Shown in pieces: positions 1-8,785 of a stretch of 64,000 nucleotides of DNA. The DNA lies in contig CACERX010000001.1 of the NCBI GenBank assembly GCA_902562015.1, positions 1-64,000 of the forward strand, read 5' to 3'. The notes under the pieces were generated by a model. That model saw nothing but the letters and a program-made list of their open reading frames with translations. It had not been told where the DNA came from and did no database searches. Source of the stretch: an uncultured SAR324 cluster bacterium. GTDB lineage: Bacteria; SAR324; NAC60-12. A program made the position numbers and the translations under genes. Within the stretch, counting starts at the first letter, position 1, and the number at the start of each line of letters is the position of its first letter.

Positions 1-1
1 A

Positions 2-895
2 GAGATGCTTCTTGAATTTTTACAGAGATCAGGAAGTGATAAATATCAAAGCCTAACACATCGAGGTTTCAAATGGAGAATCCTCCCTCAAGGGAGCATT
101 AAAGATTACTATGGAATTCCAGAAAATAAATCTGGAATTTTGATTAGCCATGTTTTGCCAAATGGTACAGGCTCAGATGTCCTGAAGACTGGAGATTATT
201 TAACTCAGATTGGTAAGTGGGATATTTCACATAATGGAAAAATCAACCATCCGAATTGGGGAATTGCTCTTTATGATTTACTTTTCTTGGACCAGTTTAA
301 AGCAGGAGATCCTGTAGAGTTAAGTGTAATTCGAGATAAAAAACCTTTGATCTTACAAACAAAGGCAAAAACATACGGGAATGACTCATATTTGGTGCCA
401 TTTAAAACAGTGGGTTTTTCACCAAGATATATTATCCAGGGCGGGTTTTTATTTCAGGAATTGACAATTGACTACCTTTCAATTTGGGGAAAAAACTGGA
501 GAAAAAGAGCCCCGTTGCGACTACGAATATTTTTAGAACAAAATAATACAGTCATCATACCAGACAATAACAATCCTAAAAATAATTTTAATTCAAATAA
601 GAATAATCCTAAACATCAGTCTCGTGTTGTTCTGGTCACAAAAGTTATTCCTGATGCAATTAATATTGGATACCAAAATCTTTCTAATGCTGTTGTACTT
701 AAAATCAATGATAAGTCTATAAAAAGTTTAATAGATGTCTCTCAGGCATTCTTGAAGCCAATAAATGAATTTCATAGAATAGATTTTCTACCTGGTTCAG
801 AGCGCATGAGTGCAATTTTACCAAAAGAAAAATTAAAAGAATCAAATCTGCGTATTAAAAAAAATTATCGTATTCCAAAACTTTTTTCTCTCTAA
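2..895 (+). CDS. Deg9-like HtrA serine protease, C-terminal part (5' truncated)
   Basis: The frame is already open at the window edge, so the gene begins outside and the visible 296 or so residues are only the C-terminal part. It holds a PDZ-like domain (about residues 25-120), a linker with the pattern RYIIQGGF, then a second PDZ-like fold (about 205-265, including VVLVTKVIPDAINIGY). This arrangement, with an aromatic-rich GGFLFQELT...YL stretch between the PDZ domains, resembles the plant/bacterial Deg9 branch of HtrA proteases rather than classical DegP. The trypsin-like catalytic domain would lie upstream and is not seen. An asparagine/lysine-rich loop (about residues 180-203) separates the halves. 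The next gene starts 26 bp downstream. The expected role is protein quality control; the compartment cannot be judged without the N-terminus. Confidence 0.68.
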   Translation, partial: EMLLEFLQRSGSDKYQSLTHRGFKWRILPQGSIKDYYGIPENKSGILISHVLPNGTGSDVLKTGDYLTQIGKWDISHNGKINHPNWGIALYDLLFLDQFKAGDPVELSVIRDKKPLILQTKAKTYGNDSYLVPFKTVGFSPRYIIQGGFLFQELTIDYLSIWGKNWRKRAPLRLRIFLEQNNTVIIPDNNNPKNNFNSNKNNPKHQSRVVLVTKVIPDAINIGYQNLSNAVVLKINDKSIKSLIDVSQAFLKPINEFHRIDFLPGSERMSAILPKEKLKESNLRIKKNYRIPKLFSL

Positions 896-921
896 AAAAC
901 TCATAGTAAATAATTCAAATT

Positions 922-2016
922 TTGTCTTCAAAATCTCAACAAAAATTCATAGATTCTAGAAAAATATTTTTGAAGAATCATACAAATCTTAAATCATATC
1001 TAAACGAAGTCAGTGAATGGATTGAAAAAGAAACACTTAGAAAGATTCCTGAAAGTGAACCCAAAGAATATCTTTATGATTTAATGAAAGATTATCCTCA
1101 ACGCGGCGGGAAAAGATTTCGTCCTGCTCTAGTTTTACTCAGTTGTGAATTATTTGATGGAGATCCTCATGACGCAATGATTTCCGCTATCGCCCTTGAG
1201 TTATTTCATAATTTTGCATTAATTCATGACGACATAGAAGATAAGTCATTGCTTAGACGCGGGAGACCTACATTACATCTTAAGCATGGGACAGCTTTGG
1301 CTATGAATACAGGGGATGCCTTGCATTGCTTGTTGCACGAGATCCTGCTTGAAAACTATCCAAAATTGGGCAGTAAGTTGGCTTTACGAGTTCACAAACT
1401 TATGAACACAATGATGCAGAAAACCTTTGAGGGTCAGGCACTTGACATTGGATGGGTAGTAGATAATAAATTTCCTAACCGAGAAGAATATCTTAATATG
1501 ATAAGTAAAAAAACAGGCTGGTACTCAGGAAAAGGCCCTTGCCAGTGCGGAGCTTTGATAGCTGGAGCTGCCGAAAGTGAACTGGAAATAATTGGCAGTT
1601 TTGGAGAAGCTATAGGAATTGGTTTTCAGGTACGTGATGATTTGCTGAATTTGATAGAAGAAAGCGAGAATGAATCTCCCAGAGCAGTTTCTGGTGGATA
1701 TGGGAAAGAAAGAGGAGGCGACATAGCAGAAGGTAAGCGTACATTGATTACAATTGAATTGCTGGAAAGGCTTTCAAAACTGGATTCTCTAAAGGCAAGA
1801 GATATACTGCATAAGCCTCGTGAAACAATATCAAATACAGATATAAATTGGTTTATTACTAAAGCTGAAAGTACAGGTGCACTTGATGCTGCTTCAAAGT
1901 ACTGTTATGAACATGCAAATTTTGCTTCTTCAGCTCTAAAAAAATTACCCGAAAATAATGCAAATAAACTTTTGTCTGAAATTGTAAACTATTTAAGTTT
2001 AGATCGAAAAGCTTAA
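922..2016 (+). CDS. Polyprenyl (geranylgeranyl-type) diphosphate synthase
   Basis: The 364-residue protein belongs to the trans-isoprenyl diphosphate synthase family, which condenses isopentenyl diphosphate with allylic diphosphates to make C15-C20 or longer prenyl chains. Visible motifs are GGKRFRP (62-68), the first Asp-rich motif DDIED (103-107), RRGRP just after it, and a second motif that reads DDLLN (239-243) instead of the usual DDxxD. A following GGDIAEGKRT is typical of the family. DDxxN variants are known in some geranylgeranyl diphosphate synthases, so a C20 product is plausible, but chain length cannot be fixed by eye. The start is a TTG with no clear ribosome binding site. The protein has extra N-terminal residues (about 45) before the conserved core. 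Confidence 0.85.
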   Translation: MSSKSQQKFIDSRKIFLKNHTNLKSYLNEVSEWIEKETLRKIPESEPKEYLYDLMKDYPQRGGKRFRPALVLLSCELFDGDPHDAMISAIALELFHNFALIHDDIEDKSLLRRGRPTLHLKHGTALAMNTGDALHCLLHEILLENYPKLGSKLALRVHKLMNTMMQKTFEGQALDIGWVVDNKFPNREEYLNMISKKTGWYSGKGPCQCGALIAGAAESELEIIGSFGEAIGIGFQVRDDLLNLIEESENESPRAVSGGYGKERGGDIAEGKRTLITIELLERLSKLDSLKARDILHKPRETISNTDINWFITKAESTGALDAASKYCYEHANFASSALKKLPENNANKLLSEIVNYLSLDRKA

Positions 2017-2105
2017 ATTGTATTTAAAAAATGAATCGACAACGTGAAAACATGATGTTAATTTATAGTGTTTACTATTAAATTGGATTCATCAAATAAT
2101 CTTCT

Positions 2106-2572
2106 ATGTTACAAGAAAAAAAAAAATTTTTAGACTTTTATCTGACCCACTAAAAAATGCAGGCTTTGAACTAATTGAAGTCAATTTTAATATGCATAAT
2201 AAAGATAAAACAATTCAACTTTATATAGACAGTCCAAACGGCATTCAATTTGATGATTGTATAAATGCTAATAAAATCACTAAGAATATATTTGATAAAA
2301 CGAATCAAATCTATAAGGAATATGTTCTGGAAGTCTCTTCTCCAGGAATATTCAGGAAATTAAAAACACCTAATCACTTTAAATCTTCTACCGGCAAACG
2401 TATTAAAGTACATTTAAATAAAAAAATTGAAGGATTTAAGACCGTGATAGGTGATTTACAAAAATGTGATGACTCTACAATTTGTATACTACCAGATAAA
2501 AACGTAAATGATATGATTATACCCTATTCACTTATATCAAGTGCGAACCTGGAGCCTTTGTTAAAACTATAA
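2106..2572 (+). CDS. rimP: Ribosome maturation factor RimP, with apparent -1 frameshift in a poly-A run
   Basis: RimP assists 30S subunit maturation and normally heads the nusA-infB operon, as here. The downstream frame encodes recognisable RimP sequence (LYIDSPNGIQFDDC, LEVSSPGIFRKL, ANLEPLLKL). The conserved N-terminal stretch GFELIEVNF lies in the same frame but upstream of that frame's first ATG (2192), and no ATG, GTG or TTG occurs in frame between the preceding stop (2066) and 2192. The only good start is ATG at 2106 (MLQEKKK...), which is one frame off. The two frames meet at eleven consecutive A's (2116-2126). Twelve A's would give one continuous RimP reading frame. A sequencing/assembly indel, transcriptional slippage or a real mutation are all possible. 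I treat the gene as functional, spanning both frames. Confidence 0.72.
2116..2126 (+). other. A11 homopolymer at the rimP frame junction
   Basis: Eleven A's directly after ATG TTA CAA G. Reading from the 2106 ATG hits a stop after 15 codons. Adding one A (or slipping by one base) joins the start to the RimP frame. Such A-tracts are known substrates of RNA-polymerase slippage and are also frequent sequencing-error sites. Confidence 0.7.
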
Positions 2573-2620
2573 TATTATTATTTAATTCTGGAAATTAGAA
2601 CGTAAAGAAAAAGGTGTAAC

Positions 2621-4045
2621 TTGAAAGAGAACTTATACGAAATCATTATAGACTTCTCAAAAGAGAAAGGGCTAGATCATGAAATAGTGAAAAAACTTGT
2701 AGAACAATCTTTAATTCAGGCAGCCCAGAGAAAACTTCCTTATCGAGAAATTGAGGGACAAATAGACGAAAAAACAGGAAAAATCAATTTGTATCATTTT
2801 AAGGAAGTAGTTGAACTAGTTGAGGACACTAATAATGAAATTTCTGTAGAAGATGTATTCGAAATAGACCCAGAAGCAGACATTGGAGACGAAGTCGAGT
2901 ATGAGATCAGTGATCGCGAATTTCAAAGAATTGCACATTCTACAAGGCCAATAATATTCGGAAGCTTAAAAGAAGCTGAACGGCAAATGGTTGTTTCAAC
3001 TTTCACAGAGAAAATTGGAGAAGTTTTAACTGGAACAGTTTTAAGGGTAGAACCGAATGGTCGTGTTGCCTTAAGTTTTCAAAACAAAGTAGAAGCATAT
3101 CTCTTCCGCAGAGAGCAAATTTACGGTGAAAATTTCACTTTTGGCGATCACGTTAGAGTTATACTGCTGGATGTCAATGACAATCCGCACAAAGATTCAC
3201 AACTCACGATTTCAAGAACACATCCGGGATTATTAATTAAGTTGTTCGAAATGGAAGTTCCTGAGATTTACGATGGCATAGTAAAAATAGTTAGCGCTTC
3301 AAGGGAACCTGGTCGGCGGGCAAAAATATCTGTTTATTCAACTGATGAAGAAGTAGATCCTGTAGGTTCATGCGTAGGTATGCGCGGTAGCAGAGTACAA
3401 ACCATTGTTAATGATTTACATGGAGAAAAAATTGATATTGTACGCTGGAGTGAAGACATAGATGTATATACCTGTAATGCGCTTGCACCTGCAGAAATAG
3501 ACAGTCTTGAAATTGATGAAGATGAAAAACAAATTGATGTTGTTGTTGCACAAAATCAACTATCACTGGCAATCGGTCATAAGGGTCAAAATGTACGCTT
3601 GGCCTCAAAATTAATTGGTTATAAAATCAACGTTGTTGCTTCAGAAGAAGAAGACCTCTCAATTAATGAACAGTTGGAAAAAGAATTAGCAAAATCAAGT
3701 GAAAATGACGTAAAAAATAAAGAAATAATTTTAGATCCTACAGAATCAAGTAAAGTTGAAGAATCTGACGAAAAAGATACAGATATTGAAGTAAAAGAGG
3801 AATCCTCCCCTGAATCTACTGAAATAGAAGTTGAGGTATTAAAAGAAAAAATGTCCGATGACATAGAAGAAATAATACAAGACAAAAAAGAAGATGATCT
3901 TCATACAGAGGAAGTTACGAATAATATTGAAGAAAATGATGATTTTGAAATTATTTCTGAAACTCAAACTGCTAAAGCTGTAAAAAAAAGTAGTACTAAA
4001 GAAAAAACTGAATTGGACGGCGAATTAAAATCAGATACATCTTGA
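2621..4045 (+). CDS. nusA: Transcription termination/antitermination factor NusA
   Basis: This 474-residue NusA binds RNA polymerase and nascent RNA. Domains in order: N-terminal RNAP-binding domain (1-125), S1 (about 133-200, GTVLRVEPNGRVAL), KH1 (about 246-300, VGMRGSRVQTI) and KH2 (about 305-342, AIGHKGQNVRLASKL). Beyond residue 342 there is no helix-hairpin-helix acidic repeat as in E. coli. Instead the last roughly 130 residues are a low-complexity tail very rich in Glu and Asp. The start is TTG, chosen because it fits the family N-terminus and is preceded by an AAGGTG Shine-Dalgarno-like sequence, one of few in this operon. rimP lies 48 bp upstream and infB 55 bp downstream. The small ylxR gene often found between nusA and infB is absent. 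Confidence 0.95.
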   Translation: MKENLYEIIIDFSKEKGLDHEIVKKLVEQSLIQAAQRKLPYREIEGQIDEKTGKINLYHFKEVVELVEDTNNEISVEDVFEIDPEADIGDEVEYEISDREFQRIAHSTRPIIFGSLKEAERQMVVSTFTEKIGEVLTGTVLRVEPNGRVALSFQNKVEAYLFRREQIYGENFTFGDHVRVILLDVNDNPHKDSQLTISRTHPGLLIKLFEMEVPEIYDGIVKIVSASREPGRRAKISVYSTDEEVDPVGSCVGMRGSRVQTIVNDLHGEKIDIVRWSEDIDVYTCNALAPAEIDSLEIDEDEKQIDVVVAQNQLSLAIGHKGQNVRLASKLIGYKINVVASEEEDLSINEQLEKELAKSSENDVKNKEIILDPTESSKVEESDEKDTDIEVKEESSPESTEIEVEVLKEKMSDDIEEIIQDKKEDDLHTEEVTNNIEENDDFEIISETQTAKAVKKSSTKEKTELDGELKSDTS

Positions 4046-4100
4046 AAATACTATTAAACTATAAATTCAGAAATTTTAATAAATTATATAAATCCAAGAG

Positions 4101-6794
4101 ATGTCAGAAGTAAGAGTTTTTGAACTGGCAAAAGAATTAAAAATGCCGGCAAAAGTGCTTCTCAGTAAAATGCGTAAAGCAGGTATACCTGTTACGGGAA
4201 ATTTCTCTGAGATGTCATTTGAACAAGCTGAAATAGTTAGAAAAATGGCAAAAAGCACAACAGGTATTGTCATTCCTAAATCAGTGAAAAGAACTACTAA
4301 AAGTCAAAATAAAACAACAGAAAAAACAACAGAAGAGAGTGATAAACCAGGAAAAAATATCAAAGCTAAAACTTCTAAAATAGTAACAATTTCTACCAAA
4401 TCCAAATCAGATGAAGAAGAAGTTGAGGAGTCACCAAAAAGGAGAGTTAGAAGGAAAAAAACAGATAGCCAGCCAAGTATAATAGAAGATGACTTTGAAA
4501 GTGAAATAATAAATAATTTTGAATCTGATAATATAGATTCAAAATCGAAGATAGCAGCAGTTCCTGCAAATTCTCTTGCTAAAAATAATGAATTTCCAAA
4601 TAAGAGTAATGACTTAGAATTCAAAAAAAAAGGATCCTCCCAGTCAAAACATGAAAAATCTATTGACAAAAATAATGTTGAATTACCACAGGAAATAGCT
4701 TCACCTCCAAATCTAAATGATGCTTCATTAGAAAAAAAACTTGAGGATGAGGGAGAAAAAGTAGAAGACTCAGTCACATCCAAACCTGAAAAAAAATCAA
4801 AAAAAACCAAGTATGTGTTTAAACATTCGCATACAGAAGAAGAGGATTTTGTTGAAAAAAAGAAAACTTTACGTCGCTCAGATGAAGAGTTTAAAAAGAG
4901 AGGTGGCGGAGGACAAAGAGACTACTTTAATATTCGTGAAAGAAGGCCTCGCCGCAAAAAGAAATCTGTTATAAAAGATCAGCTCATTGCTAAAAGCCAA
5001 GCAAAACCGCCTGAATCTGAACAACCCAAACATATTTTCAATCCCAGAAAGAAAAGTATACGAATAGGGAATCAAGTTGGAGTTGCAGAACTTGCAGGAT
5101 TAATAGGTATTAAAGTTCCGGAAATATTAAAGAAACTAATGTCATTAGGCATAATGGCAACCATCAACCAAACAATTTCCGGTGAAACTGCTGAACTGAT
5201 TGCAGCTGATTTTGATATTTCAGTTGAATTAGAAACTTTTGAGTTATCCGATCTTTTAAAAGAAGAAAAACTTGATACTTCTCAACTTGAATCACGAGCT
5301 CCAATTGTAACAATCATGGGGCATGTAGATCACGGTAAAACATCGTTGCTTGATAAAATTCGTGAGACTCGAATTGCATCAGGTGAAGCAGGAGGTATAA
5401 CACAACATATTGGTGCGTATCATCTAAAAGTAGGTGGAAATAGTATCACATTTTTAGATACACCAGGACACGAAGCATTTACTTCTATGCGTGCCAGAGG
5501 AGCCAATATAACTGATATAGTTGTTCTGGTTGTTGCTGCGGACGATAAAGTCCAACCACAAACAATTGAGGCTATCCAGCATGCTCGAGCAGCAGATGTA
5601 CCAATCATAGTTGCTATTAATAAAATTGATCGTCCAGAATCAGATCCTACTAGAATCCAACAAGAATTACTGGTCCATGAATTGATCCCCGAAGATTTGG
5701 GAGGCAGTAATATTTTCGTTAAGGTGTCTGCTAAAACAGGAGAAGGGATAGACGAACTCCTGGAATTGATACATTTACAGGCTGAAATACTGGAACTTAA
5801 GTCTACACCAAAAGGATCTGCTCGAGGAACTATCATTGAATCAAGAGTGCGTAAAGGACAGGGACCTGTTGGTACAGTTCTAGTTCAAAGAGGAACAATC
5901 AAGATCAGTGATTATTTTGTTATGGGAAGTATTCACGGAAGAATTAGGGCCATGTTCAATGAAACTGGGGCCCCATTAGTAGAAGCTGGACCTTCAATTC
6001 CTGTTGAAATATCGGGATTAAGCAATGTGCCTGAAGTGGGAGAAATGTTTGTAGTTCTTGATGATGAAAAAAAAGCTAGGCTTATCGCGGCGGAACAGGA
6101 ATACAAACTAAGAGCAGAAACTATTCGTGAAAAACAAAAAACTAGTCTAGATAATCTTTTCAACAAAATAGAGGAAGGCGAATCAACAGAGCTTAGATTA
6201 ATTTTAAAAGGTGATGTACAAGGTTCTGTTGAAGCACTGAAGACTTCTATAGAACAAATTGGCGATGAACGAATTTCTCCGCTTTTCCTTCTTTGTGCAG
6301 TTGGTAACGTCACAGAAACAGATATTACATTAGCATCTGCATCCGACGCAATTATTGTTGGATTTAACGTACAAATGGATGCAAAAGCTAGAGAAATTCG
6401 TTCAAATGAAGGAGTTGATGTAAGGCTTTACAATGTAATTTATAACGCATTGGATGACATAAAAGCAGCTATGGAAGGCCTCCTTGAACCTGAAATTCGA
6501 GAGGAAATTGTCGGCCATTTAGAAATTCGCGAGGTATTTTCTTCCGGGAAAAATGGTATAGTAGTCGGAGGTCTTGTTACAGATGGGAAAATGTATCGTA
6601 ATTGTATGATTCGTGTGCTTCGTAATGAAAAAAACATTTTTGAGGGTTCCATAATTTCACTAAAACGTTTTAAAGACGATGTTCAGGAAGTTCTCCATAA
6701 TTATGAATGCGGCATGGTGCTGGAATTTTCTGAAATTGAAAATGGAGATATTATAGAGGCCTATGAACAAATTAAAGAGAGTGCAAAATTATAA
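4101..6794 (+). CDS. infB: Translation initiation factor IF-2
   Basis: This 897-residue GTPase brings initiator fMet-tRNA to the 30S subunit. It has an N-terminal IF2_N domain (about 1-55), a long Lys/Glu/Ser-rich unstructured linker (about 60-315), and a second IF2_N segment (about 322-380). The G domain follows with G1 GHVDHGKT (407-414), GGITQHIG, DTPGHEAF and NKID. The C-terminal domains II-IV include LKGDVQGSVEAL and KEYECGM-like NYECGMVLE. The length matches the roughly 890 residues of E. coli IF-2. The start ATG gives the expected VRVFELAKEL opening. rbfA follows 9 bp after the stop. Confidence 0.97.
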   Translation: MSEVRVFELAKELKMPAKVLLSKMRKAGIPVTGNFSEMSFEQAEIVRKMAKSTTGIVIPKSVKRTTKSQNKTTEKTTEESDKPGKNIKAKTSKIVTISTKSKSDEEEVEESPKRRVRRKKTDSQPSIIEDDFESEIINNFESDNIDSKSKIAAVPANSLAKNNEFPNKSNDLEFKKKGSSQSKHEKSIDKNNVELPQEIASPPNLNDASLEKKLEDEGEKVEDSVTSKPEKKSKKTKYVFKHSHTEEEDFVEKKKTLRRSDEEFKKRGGGGQRDYFNIRERRPRRKKKSVIKDQLIAKSQAKPPESEQPKHIFNPRKKSIRIGNQVGVAELAGLIGIKVPEILKKLMSLGIMATINQTISGETAELIAADFDISVELETFELSDLLKEEKLDTSQLESRAPIVTIMGHVDHGKTSLLDKIRETRIASGEAGGITQHIGAYHLKVGGNSITFLDTPGHEAFTSMRARGANITDIVVLVVAADDKVQPQTIEAIQHARAADVPIIVAINKIDRPESDPTRIQQELLVHELIPEDLGGSNIFVKVSAKTGEGIDELLELIHLQAEILELKSTPKGSARGTIIESRVRKGQGPVGTVLVQRGTIKISDYFVMGSIHGRIRAMFNETGAPLVEAGPSIPVEISGLSNVPEVGEMFVVLDDEKKARLIAAEQEYKLRAETIREKQKTSLDNLFNKIEEGESTELRLILKGDVQGSVEALKTSIEQIGDERISPLFLLCAVGNVTETDITLASASDAIIVGFNVQMDAKAREIRSNEGVDVRLYNVIYNALDDIKAAMEGLLEPEIREEIVGHLEIREVFSSGKNGIVVGGLVTDGKMYRNCMIRVLRNEKNIFEGSIISLKRFKDDVQEVLHNYECGMVLEFSEIENGDIIEAYEQIKESAKL

Positions 6795-6803
6795 AAATGA
6801 AAA

Positions 6804-7184
6804 ATGAATAAATCAGGAAAAACAAACTCCAGCTCATTGATTCAAAGACGCCTTTCTGAAGTACTACTATTTGAAAGCAGTGATCCTAGATTTAGTAATG
6901 TCACGATAAGTAGGGTTGAAGCATCTAATAATATGGCATTTGCAAAAGTTTTTGTATCTGTTTTTCCCCCAGAAGGACACGATAATTTAATCAAATCATT
7001 AAACCAAGCATCAGGATTTTTCAGCCGACAACTGGGTCAGGTTTTAAGCACTCGCAATACACCTCAGTTGATATTTAAATATGATTCCGGTTTTGATCAC
7101 ACTGATGAAATTGAAACACTACTGAAACAGGTTTTACCAAAAGACATAGAGACCCAGAATAAAACACATAAATTAGACAAATAA
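6804..7184 (+). CDS. rbfA: 30S ribosome-binding factor RbfA
   Basis: A 126-residue KH-like protein needed for late 16S rRNA processing and 30S maturation. Family features seen are RRLSEVLLFESSDPRFSNVTISRVEASNNMAFAKVFVSV in overlapping blocks (about 14-53) and the C-terminal region PQLIFKYDSGFDHTDEIETLL (about 93-113). It lies 9 bp after infB and upstream of truB, its usual place. No ribosome binding site is visible, so translation may be coupled to infB. Confidence 0.92.
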   Translation: MNKSGKTNSSSLIQRRLSEVLLFESSDPRFSNVTISRVEASNNMAFAKVFVSVFPPEGHDNLIKSLNQASGFFSRQLGQVLSTRNTPQLIFKYDSGFDHTDEIETLLKQVLPKDIETQNKTHKLDK

Positions 7185-7233
7185 GCATTGCCGGTAATGC
7201 ACTCACCATTTATATCTAAATCTAAAGAGTTGC

Positions 7234-8166
7234 TTGAGGATAATCAATATAGATAAGCCTAAAGGTTGGTCATCATTCGATGTAGTTCGTTTAATTAAAC
7301 GGATATTCAATGAAAAAAAAGTTGGACACCTTGGCACTTTAGACCCATTGGCAACAGGAGTTCTGCCTATTTTTTTAGGCAAGGCCACTCGTCTGATTCC
7401 TCTTTTCAATGAATCAGATAAAACCTACCGAGCAGAATGTAAATTAGGGGAATCAACAGACACATTTGATGCAGAAGGATCTGTCACAAAAACATGTGAC
7501 ACAAAATATTTAAATATTGAAGAAATTAAAAAAACAGTAAAATTATTTCAGGGCAAACAATTACAAGAAACACCTACATTCTCAGCAGCAAAAATTAACG
7601 GAATTCGAGCTTATAAATTAGCAAGGAAAGGTTTGGATATTCCAAACAAAACAAGATCTGTTATATTCCATGAGCTGATTGTTGAATCCATTGATATACC
7701 GTATGTTAAAATACAAATTCATTGTTCAAAAGGTACATATATCCGTTCCTTTGCTAATGATTTAGGGAATTTATTGAAAGTTGGAGCACACCTTACTTCT
7801 TTGGAAAGGTTGTCATGTGGTGAATGGTTCCGTACTGATAATTCTGTCTCTGTAAAGAAACTGGGAAAAATGGACAGTGAAAAAAAAATACCGTGGATTA
7901 GTCCAACTGAAATCTTAAATCACTTTTACACTTTATCAGCAAATTCCAAGATGGTTGCCAATATAAAACATGGACGAGCAATTGAAATTTCGGATATGAA
8001 ATGTATAAATGAAAATTTGGATAATTTAGAAAAAGTATACTTCACAAAAGAAAATATTCCAGAGGAGGCTGTGGTTACTGACTCAAACCATAATTTAGTT
8101 GCGATAGGTCAAATTATATGTGAGAATAGAATGAATTTATTTAAGCCATCAAAAGTTTTCATATAA
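7234..8166 (+). CDS. truB: tRNA pseudouridine(55) synthase TruB
   Basis: This 310-residue enzyme makes pseudouridine 55 in the T-loop of tRNAs. The N-terminus reads RIINIDKPKGWSSFDVV and the catalytic motif GHLGTLDPLATGVLP contains the nucleophilic Asp at residue 37. CSKGTYIRSFANDLG (about 169-183) is the other family signature. The start is TTG: it places the protein exactly at the family's usual N-terminus and no ATG is available nearby. The C-terminal part (about 215-310) is divergent and PUA-like. It sits in the operon between rbfA and rpsO. Confidence 0.95.
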   Translation: MRIINIDKPKGWSSFDVVRLIKRIFNEKKVGHLGTLDPLATGVLPIFLGKATRLIPLFNESDKTYRAECKLGESTDTFDAEGSVTKTCDTKYLNIEEIKKTVKLFQGKQLQETPTFSAAKINGIRAYKLARKGLDIPNKTRSVIFHELIVESIDIPYVKIQIHCSKGTYIRSFANDLGNLLKVGAHLTSLERLSCGEWFRTDNSVSVKKLGKMDSEKKIPWISPTEILNHFYTLSANSKMVANIKHGRAIEISDMKCINENLDNLEKVYFTKENIPEEAVVTDSNHNLVAIGQIICENRMNLFKPSKVFI

Positions 8167-8183
8167 AGTATTAAATACATTAG

Positions 8184-8453
8184 ATGCTTACAAAAAATAG
8201 AAAAGTTGAAATTGTAAAAAAATTCGGCAAAAACACTGCCGATACTGGTTCAACTGAGGTACAGGTCGCGCTATTAACTGAAAGAATTAATTCATTGACT
8301 GATCATTTGAGAAAACAGCCAAAAGACTTTAGTTCCAGGCGTGGGCTTTTAAAGCTAGTAGGACAAAGAAGAAATTTCATGAATTATCTAAAGAAAAGAA
8401 ATAGCGAGAGTCATAATACTGTTTCTAAACAACTTAAAATTCGAATCAAGTGA
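8184..8453 (+). CDS. rpsO: 30S ribosomal protein S15
   Basis: An 89-residue S15 that binds the central domain of 16S rRNA. The family hallmark GSTEVQVALLTERINSLT and the block DFSSRRGLLKLVGQRRNFMNYLKK are both present, and the length matches the 89 residues of E. coli S15. It lies 17 bp after truB. pnp follows after a long 332 bp gap, the classic rpsO-pnp order. Confidence 0.97.
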   Translation: MLTKNRKVEIVKKFGKNTADTGSTEVQVALLTERINSLTDHLRKQPKDFSSRRGLLKLVGQRRNFMNYLKKRNSESHNTVSKQLKIRIK

Positions 8454-8785
8454 GCCACATCAAGCATTACAGAAGATGTAACAAAATAAGATTGTCTTTT
8501 ATAAAGCCTCTACTATTCTGGTGATGCTCCAACTTTTCTTTTTAATCCCTTCTCTTTTTTTTAAAAGCAACCTGCATCAAATATTTAAGCTTTATTCAAT
8601 TAGGTTCTTGCAAGATAAAAATAGTTTTTCTTGGAAAATTATTTTGAATTTAAAGTTTTCTTGTTTAACCAAATCTAAAATACTCAAATTTTATAATTTT
8701 TGTTATTTCTATTTACAAAAAAATGTAACCCTTAACATAATTTACAACATTTTGAATCAAATGAACGTGGAAAATCAGGAGAATA
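8454..8785. other. rpsO-pnp intergenic region (332 bp)
   Basis: Very A+T-rich spacer. A frame of 92 codons runs through it into pnp but looks like a random low-complexity Phe/Leu/Asn/Lys-rich translation. A TATAAT hexamer at 8692-8697 could be a -10 box for pnp, but I see no matching -35. In other bacteria this spacer holds an rpsO terminator and an RNase III-cleaved hairpin; no strong G+C-rich hairpin is visible here. Confidence 0.4.

Noticed and set aside
4304..4810. 168-codon antisense Ser/Phe-rich frame in infB
   Set aside because: Mirror of the Lys/Glu-rich IF-2 linker; low-complexity sense codons yield Ser/Phe/Leu-rich antisense frames.
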